Of a stretch of 64,000 nt of DNA, positions 9,201 through 17,213 are shown one piece after another (the stretch's first letter is position 1; the number at the start of each line of letters is the position of its first letter). Made by a program: the position numbers and the translations under genes. This stretch comes from Herpetosiphonaceae bacterium (GTDB taxonomy: Bacteria > Chloroflexota > Chloroflexia > Chloroflexales > Herpetosiphonaceae): the NCBI GenBank assembly GCA_013538855.1, contig JABXJS010000081.1:1-64000 (forward strand), given 5' to 3'. The notes below the pieces were generated by a model that was given only the letters and a program-made list of their open reading frames with translations, had not been told where the DNA came from and did not search any database.

Positions 9201-10441
9201 AGGCGATAGAGCTGGCTCAGCTCGCCGAGCTGCCAGCCAAGCAGGCCATGGGCCATCTGCTGCTCAGCCGCGCCGAGTGGAAAAGCGGCGACTACGCGGC
9301 GGCCATGGCCCAACTTGAGCAGGCGCGCAGCCTTGCGCTGGTCGGCAAAGCCGCAAGCCTAGAAGGCGACATCTTGCGCAACATGGGCATTATCTCGGCG
9401 TACCGCGGCCAGTCACAGGCTGCCCGTGAGTTCACCCAGCAGGCCCTGACAGCCTATCGCACCGCCGGCAATCGGCGCGGCGAGAGCGCGGTGCTCAACA
9501 ACCTCGGCCGCTTTGCGCTCGTGCGCGGCGACTACACCCTCGCCCAGGATTTCTATCAGCAGGCGCTGGCGCTCGATCAACAGCTCGGCCTGCGCTGGAG
9601 CGAAAGTCTCATCCGCTGCAACATCGGCATCCTCGCCGCCGAGCAGGCCGACTACATGACCGCCTACACCTTTACGCGCGCGGCACTCAACATCTGTCGC
9701 CAGGTCAATAACCGCTTTGGCGAGTGCGTGGCGCTCGATAACCTCGCCGATATCGCCCGCGACCTTGGCGACTTCACCTCCGCCCACCTCCACTATCAGC
9801 AGGCCCGCCTCGTGGCCATGGAGATCGCCAACCGCCGCATGGAGGCCGAGATCGCCGCTGGCCAGGCGCAGCTCGAGCTATGGGAGCAGCAGGTCACCAC
9901 CGCGCTCGCCAGCGCCCGCGCCGCCCAGACCATCGCGCAGGATACGCAGTCGCGCCGCGAAGAGGGCCTGGCCCTGAGCGTCATCGGCGCAGCGCTGCTC
10001 CAGCTCGAGCAGTGGCGCGCTGCTGCGGCTGCGTTCGAGGCATCCGCCTGCTGCTGGAGCGATCTGGAGCATCGCCCGCGCTGGATTGAAACGCAGGCGG
10101 GCCTGGCCGCAAGTCTGCTCGGCCAGGGACAATCCAGCGCCGCCCATGCGCTCATCGCGCCGCTGGTGCCCGAGCTGCTGGCCACGGTACCGTTTGGCGT
10201 CGCCGATGTGGCGGCGCTCTACCTGGCCTGCTATGATGTGATGAGCGCCTGCGCTGATCCAGCCGCCGCGGCGCTGCTGGAGCGTATTTCCACGCTCTAT
10301 GAGCAGCTGTTCGCCCAGGTCAGCACGCCGCAACTGCGCAAACAGGTGCAGCATGTGCCCTCCCGCCGCCGTATGCTGGCGCTACAGACGGCGCTTTCAG
10401 CTAGTGAGGATCGCTACGATGACACGCCGAATGGTGGTTAA
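6287..10441 (+). CDS. soluble-adenylyl-cyclase-type protein: tandem class III cyclase, NTPase, TPR
   Basis: A 1384-residue cytosolic protein with the architecture of mammalian soluble adenylyl cyclase: two class III cyclase domains, a STAND/AAA-type NTPase and a long TPR region. C1 (about 35-175) has both metal aspartates, Asp41 in FADISGFT and Asp91 in FTGDG. C2 (about 250-410) lacks them (FAKVHG) but has Lys290 in EEKG and Asn359/Arg363 in NLASR. The two domains thus supply complementary halves of one catalytic site. Walker A is GAAGSGKT at 458-465, and TPR-like helices run from about 900 to 1330. Enzymes of this type make cAMP and several respond to bicarbonate; that response is inferred here. 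The ATG at 6287 is chosen because it follows AGGAAA; an earlier in-frame ATG lies inside the secA terminator. The 3' end overlaps proB by 23 bases. Confidence 0.88.
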   Translation: MDAPVSALLPYIPAPLLRELVGTPTASELIHTYHAAVLFADISGFTALTERLSQAQVDGIETLSGILNRYFSSMIDVIVCHAGDIVNFTGDGLTALFIGPEPALSTAVRRAQAAAAAMLQTLRQLRALNTSIGSIDLQVKIGISAGAVRSLTLNSDTDEWEWMLVGPALEQLRDLPLSTDTISLTPPAAVLASAAAVDLAPQVCPLIPALPTLHARIRAYVKSIVTNWSNPALNAWMAGLRSATVLFAKVHGLAADDPQIVTQLQALTRSAHRLLRAHRGVLRQITVEEKGITLMCVFGLPPFASDSAALQAIQLAWAVTGLETNSIPLSIGIATGNVFAGPIGNEVYREYTIIGDTVNLASRLMELAKPQQILCDTGTYLRVNDQLTFDLLTPVRLKGKSGFIRLFQPQRQRSEQRMPTLLIDTALPLIERQPQLDTLAAVTEHVRQGHGQVALICGAAGSGKTRLLETWVQSMRLLGWVGLVGQARASMQYTPYAVWADLLRAYFEIETISDPAAQHTLIHELISAVAPEQLERLPLLNDILGLSIPDTPLTSSLDSNLRLQNLALLIGALWQRWLEEQPLIVLMEDAQWMDSLSWELLLAVARPLLMQELPLLLSITLQRTLDYPPAVQGRAALERLPLTSRIDLSDLSRAGTLRLTALLLEVQRSALPPELVDLIYLRTGGTPAFIHDLVRDLREREWLHVDSSSTSPELAQVQLTVPLKEVEQALPASSAGVLLSRVERLPPQRQMVLKAAAVVGPVFRLDLVQAILQELVGMEPATVADSIEALVAAELLAYEYLPNTPTYRFRHALTADVVYKNMLFAQRRRIHRLVVQWYETTFAADEREPFWMILIDHSQRAEDVVRERMYTRLAGQRAVERFANAEAVILLKRALALTPPIEVAETYQLLAALEMVYERQGERTLQQDVLNQLHALAVRAHQRPWLIDIALRQANLADHTDAFATLRQTAAQAIELAQLAELPAKQAMGHLLLSRAEWKSGDYAAAMAQLEQARSLALVGKAASLEGDILRNMGIISAYRGQSQAAREFTQQALTAYRTAGNRRGESAVLNNLGRFALVRGDYTLAQDFYQQALALDQQLGLRWSESLIRCNIGILAAEQADYMTAYTFTRAALNICRQVNNRFGECVALDNLADIARDLGDFTSAHLHYQQARLVAMEIANRRMEAEIAAGQAQLELWEQQVTTALASARAAQTIAQDTQSRREEGLALSVIGAALLQLEQWRAAAAAFEASACCWSDLEHRPRWIETQAGLAASLLGQGQSSAAHALIAPLVPELLATVPFGVADVAALYLACYDVMSACADPAAAALLERISTLYEQLFAQVSTPQLRKQVQHVPSRRRMLALQTALSASEDRYDDTPNGG

Positions 10442-11519
10442 GCTGGGAACAAGTGTCCTGACCGATGGCACAGATCGCCTGCATCGCCCGCGCATGGTCG
10501 ATCTTGCCCGCCAGATGGCGCAGCTGCGCGAGCGCGACACCGAGGTCGTGCTGGTGTCGTCGGGCGCTGTGCTGGCCGGCTGGGAGCAGCTGGGCTTTCC
10601 TCGCCGCCAGCGCGCAATCGCCCACAAGCAGGCGCTCGCCGCCGTCGGCCAGGGCCGCCTGATGCACCTCTACGCCCAGCTGTTTGAGATCTATGGCGTC
10701 ACGGTCGCCCAGGCCCTGCTCACCCGCGCCGACCTGCGCGACCGCGCGCGCTATCTCAACGCCCGCAACACGCTGCTCGCCTGCCTCGACGCCGGCGTCC
10801 TGCCGATCATCAACGAGAACGACGCCGTCGCCGTTGATGAGATTCGCGTCGGCGACAACGATAATTTGTCAGCCTATGTCGCGAATTTGGTCGACGCTGA
10901 CCTGCTGGTCATCCTCACCGATATCGCCGGCCTGTACTCGGCCGATCCGCGCAGCGATCCGCAGGCGGCGCTGATTGAGCATGTGCCCGCTGTCAACGAT
11001 GAGGTGTTCGCCCTCGCTGGCGCGGCGGGGTCGCACCGCGGCACCGGCGGCATGCGCACGAAGATCGAGGCCGCGCAGCTGGCCACGCGCTCCGGCGTTG
11101 CGCTAGCCATCGCCGCCGGCGCCGCGCCCGATGTGCTGCTGCGCATCGCGCAGGGTGAATCCGTCGGCACCTTCTTCGCGCCCGCCGAGTCGCGGCTGGA
11201 GAGCCGCAAGCGCTGGATCATGGCCGAGCGGGTGCACAACGCCCGCCTAACTGTCGATGCTGGCGCGGCGCTGGCGATCTGTGAGCATGGCCGTAGCCTG
11301 CTGCCAGCCGGCGTGGTCGCCTGCGCTGGCGAGTGGCGGCGCGGCCAGACGGTCGCCATCTGTGGCCCCGATGGCACCCGCATCGCCTGTGGCCTGGCCC
11401 AGTACGCCGCCCACGAGGTCGCCCGCCTCTGCGGCGCACAGTCCGACGCCATTGAGACCATTTTGGGCTACAGCTATGGCGCAGAGATCGTCCACCGCGA
11501 CGATCTCGTCATCATCTAG
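10419..11519 (+). CDS. proB: glutamate 5-kinase
   Basis: ProB phosphorylates L-glutamate to glutamyl-5-phosphate, the first step of proline synthesis. The 366 residues match the usual bacterial length. An amino-acid-kinase domain begins VVKLGTSVL (residues 6-14), with SSGAVLAG and the INENDAV glutamate-binding segment. A C-terminal PUA domain follows from about residue 270. The ATG at 10419 has GAGGA seven to eight bases upstream. It lies inside the end of the cyclase gene, so proB is probably translated by coupling to it. proA follows two genes later, with a histidine phosphatase between. Feedback inhibition by proline is usual for the family; the sequence alone does not show it here. Confidence 0.96.
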   Translation: MTRRMVVKLGTSVLTDGTDRLHRPRMVDLARQMAQLRERDTEVVLVSSGAVLAGWEQLGFPRRQRAIAHKQALAAVGQGRLMHLYAQLFEIYGVTVAQALLTRADLRDRARYLNARNTLLACLDAGVLPIINENDAVAVDEIRVGDNDNLSAYVANLVDADLLVILTDIAGLYSADPRSDPQAALIEHVPAVNDEVFALAGAAGSHRGTGGMRTKIEAAQLATRSGVALAIAAGAAPDVLLRIAQGESVGTFFAPAESRLESRKRWIMAERVHNARLTVDAGAALAICEHGRSLLPAGVVACAGEWRRGQTVAICGPDGTRIACGLAQYAAHEVARLCGAQSDAIETILGYSYGAEIVHRDDLVII

Positions 11520-11537
11520 CCCGTCAAAGGAGTTCGC

Positions 11538-12257
11538 ATGACCCATCTATACTTGATTCGCCACGGTCAGGCGGTCGTCAATGTCGAGCCGATCATCGGC
11601 GGCATGCGCGGCGACCGGGGCCTCACGCCGCTGGGCATCGAGCAGGCCCAGCGCCTGCGCACCCGCCTAGCCGCCACCGGCGAGATTCGCGCCGATATGC
11701 TGATCGCCAGCACCATGCCGCGCGCCCGCGAGACGGCCGCGATCATCGCTCCAGCCCTCGACCTAGAGCCGATCCACGACCCCGAGGTGCAGGAGCTAAA
11801 CCCCGGCGAGGCCGATGGGCTGACCTTCGACGAGTTCCGCCAGCGCTACGGCGAGCTGCGCTTCAATCCGCAGCGCCCGCTGTCGCCTGGCGGCGAGAGC
11901 TGGCCCATGTTCCAGCAGCGCATCAGCGCCGCGATCGAGCGCATCATCAGCGACCACGCCAACAAAACCATCGTGGTCGTCTGCCACGGCTGGGTGATCG
12001 AGGCGTCGTTTATGCACTTTCTCGACCTCGGCGCGCTGGATCGGCCGAAGCTGCGCTTTCAGGTGGCCAACACATCCCTGACGCACTGGGAGCGCTTCGA
12101 GCACCGCCAGGGCTGGCATTGGCGCTTGGCTGGCTACAACGATGCCGTGCATCTGCACGCGGCTGTGCGCTGGGAGGCTCCACCGGACGCCGACAGCCCC
12201 AGCCATCCCGGCGTTCCTATCAGCGCCGATGATACCGAGAACACCCAACAGTGGTAA
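11538..12257 (+). CDS. histidine phosphatase family protein
   Basis: A 239-residue member of the phosphoglycerate-mutase-like superfamily. The catalytic RHG motif is at residues 8-10 (LIRHGQ). The second histidine is His150 in VCHGW. ARET, at about residue 60, supplies the usual second phosphate-binding arginine. Members remove phosphate from sugars, nucleotides, cobalamin precursors or proteins by way of a phosphohistidine. The C-terminal 30 residues look disordered and are not part of the fold. It sits between proB and proA, 18 bases after one and 14 before the other, so all three are probably co-transcribed. A role in proline synthesis is not established for such enzymes. The specificity cannot be read from the sequence. 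Confidence 0.85.
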   Translation: MTHLYLIRHGQAVVNVEPIIGGMRGDRGLTPLGIEQAQRLRTRLAATGEIRADMLIASTMPRARETAAIIAPALDLEPIHDPEVQELNPGEADGLTFDEFRQRYGELRFNPQRPLSPGGESWPMFQQRISAAIERIISDHANKTIVVVCHGWVIEASFMHFLDLGALDRPKLRFQVANTSLTHWERFEHRQGWHWRLAGYNDAVHLHAAVRWEAPPDADSPSHPGVPISADDTENTQQW

Positions 12258-12261
12258 CTCT

Positions 12262-12266
12262 GGAGG
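12262..12266 (+). promoter_or_regulatory. ribosome binding site fixing the proA start
   Basis: GGAGG stands five bases before the ATG at 12272. It lies inside the frame that opens at the GTG at 12251, so 12272 is the better start. Confidence 0.75.
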
Positions 12267-12271
12267 TACGT

Positions 12272-13534
12272 ATGTTAGAGTCGTTGGGACGATCCGCGCG
12301 CCAGGCCGCCCGCACGCTGGCGCGCACAAGCACCGAGCAGCGCAACCGCGCCGTCAACGCTATCGCCGATGCGCTCATTGAAGAGCGTGCCGCGATCCTG
12401 TCGGCCAACGCCGCCGATATGCGCGCCGCACGCGAGGCTGGCGTCAAAGAGGCCCTGCTCGACCGCATGCTGCTCACCAGCGCCCGGCTAGAGGCCATCG
12501 CCGCCGATGTGCGCACTGTCGCCGCCCTGCCCGATCCGCTCAACGTGGTCTTTGAGCGCGGCGTGCTGCCTAATGGCCTGCGCGTCGAGAAAATCCGCGT
12601 GCCCATCGGCGTCATCGGCGTGATCTACGAGGCCCGGCCCAATGTGACCGCCGATGTGGCCGCGCTGTGCTTGAAAGCTGGCAGCGCCGTGATCCTGCGC
12701 GGCGGCTCAGATATCCTGCGCTCGGCAACGGCGCTCATCCACGCGATCCAGCGCGGCTTAGAGCGCGTCGATCTGCCGCCCACCTGCATCCAGCTCATCG
12801 ACGACCCCGACCGCGAGCGCGTCCGCGAGCTGCTCACCCTCGATCAGTACGTCGATATGATCATCCCGCGCGGCGGCGCTGGCCTGCACGAGTTCTGCCG
12901 CCGCAATGCGACCATTCCGGTCATCACCGGCGGCATCGGTGTCTGCCACGCCTATGTCGATCACACCGCGCCCATCGAGCAGGTCGTGCCGATCATCGTC
13001 AACGCCAAGGTGCAGCGGCCCAGCGTGTGCAACGCCCTCGATACGCTGCTCGTCGAGCGCGCCGCCGCTCAGCGCGTGCTACCGCGCGTCGCCGCCGCGC
13101 TGGCCGAGCACGACGTCGAGCTGCGCTGCGCCCCCGAGGCCCTCGCGATCATCAAGGCCGACTGCGAGCCAGAGTGGCGCGTGCTGCCCGCCAGCGACGC
13201 CGACTGGGGCCAGGAGTTTCTGGCGCTCGTGCTGTCGATTCGCATTGTCGATGGCCTCGACGCCGCGCTCGACCACATCGCCACCTACAGCACCGGCCAC
13301 TCCGAGACCATCCTCTCACGCGATAACGCCGCCATCGAGCGCTTCCTCCACGAGGTCGACTCGGCGGCCGTCTACGCCAACGCCTCCACCCGCTTCACCG
13401 ATGGCGCGCAGCTCGGCCTCGGCGCAGAGATCGCCGTCAGCACCCAGAAGCTGCACGCCCGCGGCCCCATGGCCCTGGCCGAACTGACCAGCTATAAGTG
13501 GGTCATTCGCGGCGATGGCCACGTGCGCGAGTAG
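12272..13534 (+). CDS. proA: glutamate-5-semialdehyde dehydrogenase (gamma-glutamyl phosphate reductase)
   Basis: ProA reduces glutamyl-5-phosphate with NADPH to glutamate semialdehyde, the second step of proline synthesis. It acts directly on the unstable ProB product, which fits its place in the same gene cluster. The 420-residue length matches the family (about 417). The catalytic cysteine is Cys253 in [13 protein letters not shown]. The [16 protein letters not shown] segment and the C-terminal [22 protein letters not shown] box are diagnostic. A long hairpin follows the stop and closes the operon. Confidence 0.97.
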   Translation: MLESLGRSARQAARTLARTSTEQRNRAVNAIADALIEERAAILSANAADMRAAREAGVKEALLDRMLLTSARLEAIAADVRTVAALPDPLNVVFERGVLPNGLRVEKIRVPIGVIGVIYEARPNVTADVAALCLKAGSAVILRGGSDILRSATALIHAIQRGLERVDLPPTCIQLIDDPDRERVRELLTLDQYVDMIIPRGGAGLHEFCRRNATIPVITGGIGVCHAYVDHTAPIEQVVPIIVNAKVQRPSVCNALDTLLVERAAAQRVLPRVAAALAEHDVELRCAPEALAIIKADCEPEWRVLPASDADWGQEFLALVLSIRIVDGLDAALDHIATYSTGHSETILSRDNAAIERFLHEVDSAAVYANASTRFTDGAQLGLGAEIAVSTQKLHARGPMALAELTSYKWVIRGDGHVRE

Positions 13535-13585
13535 CCCTTCACAGCGTGCACCACGACTGGTCGGCAATCGCAGCGTCGGCCACAT

Positions 13586-13630
13586 CAACAGCCCCGCCTG
13601 TCGTCAATCAAGTGGCAGGCGGGGCTGTTG
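13586..13630 (+). terminator. hairpin terminator after proA
   Basis: A perfect 15-bp stem (13586-13600 with 13616-13630) with a 15-base loop lies about 50 bases past the proA stop. There is no T-run. Confidence 0.65.
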
Positions 13631-13743
13631 ACCGTGACATGTGTCATCGGCGGTGGTGACGCTGCACACTAGGCAAGCGCGCCCAATCTGTGTATGCTAG
13701 CGTTGCGCGCTGTTTTGATCAGGAAAGGGCAGGTGGTAGAGCC

Positions 13744-15054
13744 GTGCAGAGCCAGCCGATCCCCCGCTCAGAGGATGTTTCCGCGACGGTTGTCTTACAC
13801 TCCACCAGCCCACGGGCGCTGACAATCGGCCCGCGGCGGCTGCTGCGCTTTGTGACGCTGCTGTGGGTGGGCTACATCATGCTGCTGCGGCTGCTCGACC
13901 ATATGTCAATTGTCTATCGACCAACAACTGCTCCGCTGCCAAGCAGCTACTATGGCATTCAGCTCGCCATGGCCCTGGCTGGCGTGGCCCTAACCTGGCT
14001 GCCACCGCTCCAGCGGCTGGTCGGCCCCGCCTTCCTGCCGCTGCTGATCTGCTTCCTCGGCCTGCTGCCCAGCGTGCTGCCGCTGCTGCTCATTCCCAAC
14101 TTGCCGCCAGGCCCGATCACCGGCACGCCTGGGCTGATCAGCCTGCGCGCCCTGCCGATGGTCTGGTTTGCGCTGGTGCTGGTGGCCTCCTACTATCGCT
14201 GGTACGTCGTGGTGCTCTACTGCCTGGGGGTGCCGCTGCTCAACCTCGGCGCGGCGCTGTGGATGTATCCCGACCCGCTGATTGTGTCGCGGGTTGAGGT
14301 GCTGGTCGCGCTGCTGCAGGCACTTGTCTCGCTGATCGCCGGCATGTCGTTCAACGTGCTCTCGCTGCGCCTGCGCCAGAACCAGGCGGCGCTGGAGCAG
14401 GCCAACCTCCAGCTGCGCAATCACATTAGCACCCTCCAGCACCTGGCCATGAGCCAGGAGCGCAACCGCGTGGCCCGCGAGCTGCACGACACGCTGGCCC
14501 ATACCCTCAGTGGCCTCGTCGTCCAGCTGGAGACCGCCAAGGCCTACTTGCACCACGACCCGCCCACCGCCGAGTCGTTCGTCACCACCGCGCTCGACAT
14601 GGCCCGCACTGGTGTCCACGAGACGCGCCGCGCCCTCAAGGCCCTGCGTGCGCGCCCGCTCGAAGACCTGGGGCTGCGCCTCGCGGTCATCCAGCTCGCT
14701 GAGATCGCCACCGCAGCCGCCAGCATTAACTTGGAGCTGCATGTCGCCGACGATCTGCCGATCCTGCCCTGGGACACCGAGCAGGCCGTCTACCGCATCG
14801 CCCAGGAGGCCATCGCCAACAGCGTGCAGCACGCCCGTGCCAGCAGCATCCGCCTGTGGCTCACCCACGATCTGCGCTCACTCACGCTGCGCATCGAGGA
14901 TAACGGCAGCGGCTTCGTTCAGCAGCAGACGGCTCCGCCCGGCCACTTCGGCATCGCCGGTATGCACGAGCGCGCGGCGCTGGTTGGCGGCACGCTCACG
15001 CTGCACAGCCAGCCCGGCCGCGGCACCACCGTTCAGCTCGTTATTCCGCGCTAG
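13744..15054 (+). CDS. sensor histidine kinase, NarL-type partner
   Basis: A 436-residue membrane kinase. About five transmembrane segments occupy the first 215 residues, with only short external loops, so it probably senses a membrane or cell-envelope signal. A short coiled coil leads into a HisKA_3 domain, with His248 in RELHDTLAH as the phosphorylation site. A HATPase_c domain follows, with EAIANSVQHA, DNGSGF and HFGIAGMHERA boxes. The GTG at 13744 has AGGTGG seven bases upstream. An alternative in-frame GTG at 13690 would add 18 residues of little hydrophobicity, so the start is uncertain. The response regulator begins 13 bases after the stop and is the evident partner. Confidence 0.9.
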   Translation: MQSQPIPRSEDVSATVVLHSTSPRALTIGPRRLLRFVTLLWVGYIMLLRLLDHMSIVYRPTTAPLPSSYYGIQLAMALAGVALTWLPPLQRLVGPAFLPLLICFLGLLPSVLPLLLIPNLPPGPITGTPGLISLRALPMVWFALVLVASYYRWYVVVLYCLGVPLLNLGAALWMYPDPLIVSRVEVLVALLQALVSLIAGMSFNVLSLRLRQNQAALEQANLQLRNHISTLQHLAMSQERNRVARELHDTLAHTLSGLVVQLETAKAYLHHDPPTAESFVTTALDMARTGVHETRRALKALRARPLEDLGLRLAVIQLAEIATAAASINLELHVADDLPILPWDTEQAVYRIAQEAIANSVQHARASSIRLWLTHDLRSLTLRIEDNGSGFVQQQTAPPGHFGIAGMHERAALVGGTLTLHSQPGRGTTVQLVIPR

Positions 15055-15067
15055 CTCAGGAGATACC

Positions 15068-15721
15068 ATGATTCGCCTGCTTGTTTGTGATGATCAGTCC
15101 ACCACCCGCGCTGGCCTTGCCATGATCCTGCGCCTCGAGCCAGATATCGAGATCGTCGGCCTCGCCTGCGATGGCGCAGAGGCCCTGGAGCTAACCGAGG
15201 GCCTCCAGCCCGATCTGGTGCTGATGGACCTGAAGATGCCGCACGTCAACGGCATCGAGGCCACGCGCCTCATCCGCGCCCAGCACCCGCAGATCTTCGT
15301 GCTCGTGCTCACCACCTACGACGACGACGAGTGGCTCATCGAGGCTATCCGCGCCGGCGCACACGGCTATCTGCTCAAGGATGCGCCGCGCAGCGATCTG
15401 GTCGATGCCGTGCGCGGCACAGTCAGCGGTAAAAACTACATCGACCCTGGCGTCACCGGCAAGCTGCTGCAGCAGGTCGTCACCGGCCAGCAGCACCCCT
15501 CGTCCGACCTCACCAGCAAGCTCACCGAGCGCGAGGTGGCGGTGCTCGGCCTGATCGCCAACGGCCTGAGCAACGCCGCCATCGCCGCCCGCCTTAGCCT
15601 CTCCGAGGGCACCGTGCGCAATCACGTTAGCTCGATCTTGGCCAAGCTCAACCTCGCCGACCGCACCCAGGCCGCCGTCCTGGCCATGCGCCACGGCGTG
15701 ATCGCCGATGCCACCCGCTAG
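15068..15721 (+). CDS. response regulator, NarL/FixJ family
   Basis: A 217-residue DNA-binding regulator. The receiver domain has the acidic pair in VCDDQ, phosphoacceptor Asp54 in VLMDLKMP, the conserved Thr in LTTYDDD and Lys in YLLKDAP. A LuxR-type helix-turn-helix fills the C-terminus (LTEREVAVLGLIANG, then GTVRNHVSSILAKL). CAGGAGA precedes the ATG. It forms a two-gene unit with the upstream kinase. I see no promoter or operator nearby that would show its targets. The next 600 bases are repeat DNA without genes. Confidence 0.95.
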   Translation: MIRLLVCDDQSTTRAGLAMILRLEPDIEIVGLACDGAEALELTEGLQPDLVLMDLKMPHVNGIEATRLIRAQHPQIFVLVLTTYDDDEWLIEAIRAGAHGYLLKDAPRSDLVDAVRGTVSGKNYIDPGVTGKLLQQVVTGQQHPSSDLTSKLTEREVAVLGLIANGLSNAAIAARLSLSEGTVRNHVSSILAKLNLADRTQAAVLAMRHGVIADATR

Positions 15722-16339
15722 CAGCTGTAAAGCCTTTTGGCGCTGCGGAGGCCGCCTAGCGCCCTGGCGCTCGCCCGCCTGCGCCGATGGCTGAATGTGT
15801 CGCGCTGTGTTAGCCCACCAGCGCGCATGTTTTTTGGAAATGCTGCGCCGTGCGCCAGCGCCACAGCTCAGCCGTGGGCCGGCGCTGGTGCTTGCCCGCC
15901 CGCTCATTGCCCCGCCGCTCCCGTCCGCCGCCGAGCGCCCCGGTGCGATCGATCAAGCGGTTGGCTAGCCCGCCCTGACCGCTGACCGTGCACTGCTGCG
16001 GCCTGCCCGCTGAGCCGCTTGATTAACCCACACGCAGCTGCATCATTAAAAAACTGCTCCGTCGTGCGCCAGCGCCACAGCTCAGCCGTGGGCCGGCGCT
16101 GGTGCTTGCCCGCCCGCTCGTTGCCCCGCCGCTCTCGTCCGCCGCCGAGCGCCTCGGTGCGATCAATCAAGCGGTTGGCTAGCCCGCCCCGACCGCTGAC
16201 CGTGCACCGCTGCGGCCTGCCGTCTGAGCCGCTTGATTAACCCACACGCAGCTGCATCATAAAAAACTGCTTACACTTTGACGCTCAGCGCTGGCTCGGC
16301 TATCATCGGCACACGAGCATCTAGCACAAGGAGCACGCC
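15722..16339. repeat. gene-free region with a 214-bp tandem direct repeat and internal inverted repeats
   Basis: Two near-identical copies run from about 15848 and 16062 (shared TGCGCCAGCG at 15851 and 16065). A third tail (CATCATAAAAAACTGCTT) ends near 16270, and a degraded relative precedes the first copy from about 15740. Each copy contains two inverted repeats: CCAGCGCC with GGCGCTGG about 18 bases apart, and AATCAAGCGG with CCGCTTGATT about 60 bases apart. In the first copy the left arm of the second pair has one mismatch (GATCAAGCGG). Differences between the copies are point changes that leave most arm positions paired. No frame here looks coding. This could be a structured RNA, a small transposable repeat or a recombination remnant. 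Confidence 0.85.
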
Positions 16340-16639
16340 ATGATCGCCCCAGAGGACTGCACCAGCCTCGCCGATGTGCGCGCCGAGATCGACAGCATCG
16401 ACCAGCAGATCATCGCGCTGATCGGCCAGCGCGCCGGCTATGTCAAAGCCGCCGCTAAGTTCAAGCAGAGCACCGACCAGGTGCGCGCCCCCGAGCGCCA
16501 GGCCGCCATGCTCGACCACCGCCGCGCCTGGGCGCAGGAGCACGGCCTCGGCCCAGACATGATCGAGCAGCTCTACCGCCTGCTGATCGACTACTTTGTC
16601 AACCAGGAGCTGCACGACTGGCAGCGCGACCAGCACTAA
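16340..16639 (+). CDS. chorismate mutase type II / isochorismate pyruvate-lyase (PchB-like)
   Basis: A 99-residue all-helical AroQ-fold protein. The opening LADVRAEIDSIDQQI holds the N-terminal active-site arginine. YVKAAAKFK and APERQAAML follow, both typical of the PchB subgroup, and the C-terminal helix contains the conserved YFVNQELHDW. PchB removes pyruvate from isochorismate to give salicylate, and also has weak chorismate mutase activity. Stand-alone chorismate mutases of this size make prephenate for Phe and Tyr. The APER and VKAA boxes lean towards PchB, but no isochorismate synthase or siderophore gene is in the window. AAGGAG lies six bases before the ATG. It is a single gene with its own terminator. 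Confidence 0.85.
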   Translation: MIAPEDCTSLADVRAEIDSIDQQIIALIGQRAGYVKAAAKFKQSTDQVRAPERQAAMLDHRRAWAQEHGLGPDMIEQLYRLLIDYFVNQELHDWQRDQH

Positions 16640-16640
16640 A

Positions 16641-16667
16641 AAAGCTCGCCCAGGCCGGGCGAGCTTT
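16641..16667. terminator. terminator shared by convergent genes
   Basis: An 11-bp perfect stem (16641-16651 with 16657-16667), with A-rich DNA before and TTT within the end of the right arm, sits between the PchB-like gene and the minus-strand gene that ends at 16687. It can work in both directions. Confidence 0.85.
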
Positions 16668-16686
16668 GCAACGTGCGATCATACGC

Positions 16687-17196
16687 CTATAAATCGGAGG
16701 CAACGATGTACACAACGACGGTCTGCTGGTCGCTGGTGTCGAACACAAACGCCTGCTTGATCGGCGCACCCGCGTCGCGGTTGAAGCTGGCCGCGCCGAC
16801 GGTGAACTGCTGCGGCGGCTGCTGGAGCCACCACGGGAACTCGCGGCGCATAAACTCGTCCGCAAAGGTGGCGGGAACCGCGCCAGCGTGCGGTGGCTCG
16901 TCCCAGCTAAGCGTTGACTGGAACTGCTCCAGCTCGCTGCGCGGCAGATCAAAGCGGTAGTACGAGGTAAAGTTCTGCAGGCTGCCTGACACCGCATTAA
17001 TGTTGTTGGCGCTAGACGGCAGCGTGATGCCAACCTCCTCAAACGCGGACATGCTGACCACAGCCTGCTGCCCACCGCTAGGCCCTGGCTCTGGCCCGGT
17101 GGGCGCAGACTGGCGCGAGTTCAGCTCGTAGAGCGTTGCCAGGGCCGCCAGCGCCACAATTGTTCCTAGAATCACCCAGTACAGTCGTCGTGCCAT
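16687..17196 (-). CDS. uncharacterised membrane-anchored protein
   Basis: I do not recognise this 169-residue protein. One hydrophobic helix (about residues 5-22) follows a short basic start, and there is no lipobox, so it is probably a signal anchor with the rest outside the membrane. A Pro/Gly/Ser-rich linker (about 28-45) leads to a folded domain that has no cysteines. GGAGG precedes the ATG at 17196; the longer upstream frame runs into the aldolase gene. It is the last of three minus-strand genes with short gaps (17 and 22 bases), after the aldolase and the membrane glycosyltransferase. No catalytic motif is visible. Confidence 0.7.
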   Translation of the reverse strand: MARRLYWVILGTIVALAALATLYELNSRQSAPTGPEPGPSGGQQAVVSMSAFEEVGITLPSSANNINAVSGSLQNFTSYYRFDLPRSELEQFQSTLSWDEPPHAGAVPATFADEFMRREFPWWLQQPPQQFTVGAASFNRDAGAPIKQAFVFDTSDQQTVVVYIVASDL

Positions 17197-17213
17197 CGTC
17201 GCCTCCGTTTCAT

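Noticed and set aside
8276-9313. Minus-strand frame inside the cyclase gene
   Set aside because: It lies entirely opposite a recognised protein and shows no motif.
13690-13743. Extended N-terminus of the histidine kinase from the GTG at 13690
   Set aside because: No ribosome binding site ahead of it, while 13744 has AGGTGG at the right distance. It is not fully excluded.
13990-14868. Minus-strand frame opposite the histidine kinase
   Set aside because: Gln/Gly-rich antisense translation of a clear kinase gene.
15737-16240. Small frames in the 214-bp repeats as genes
   Set aside because: No start signals, Arg/Pro-rich translations, and the frames differ between the two copies.
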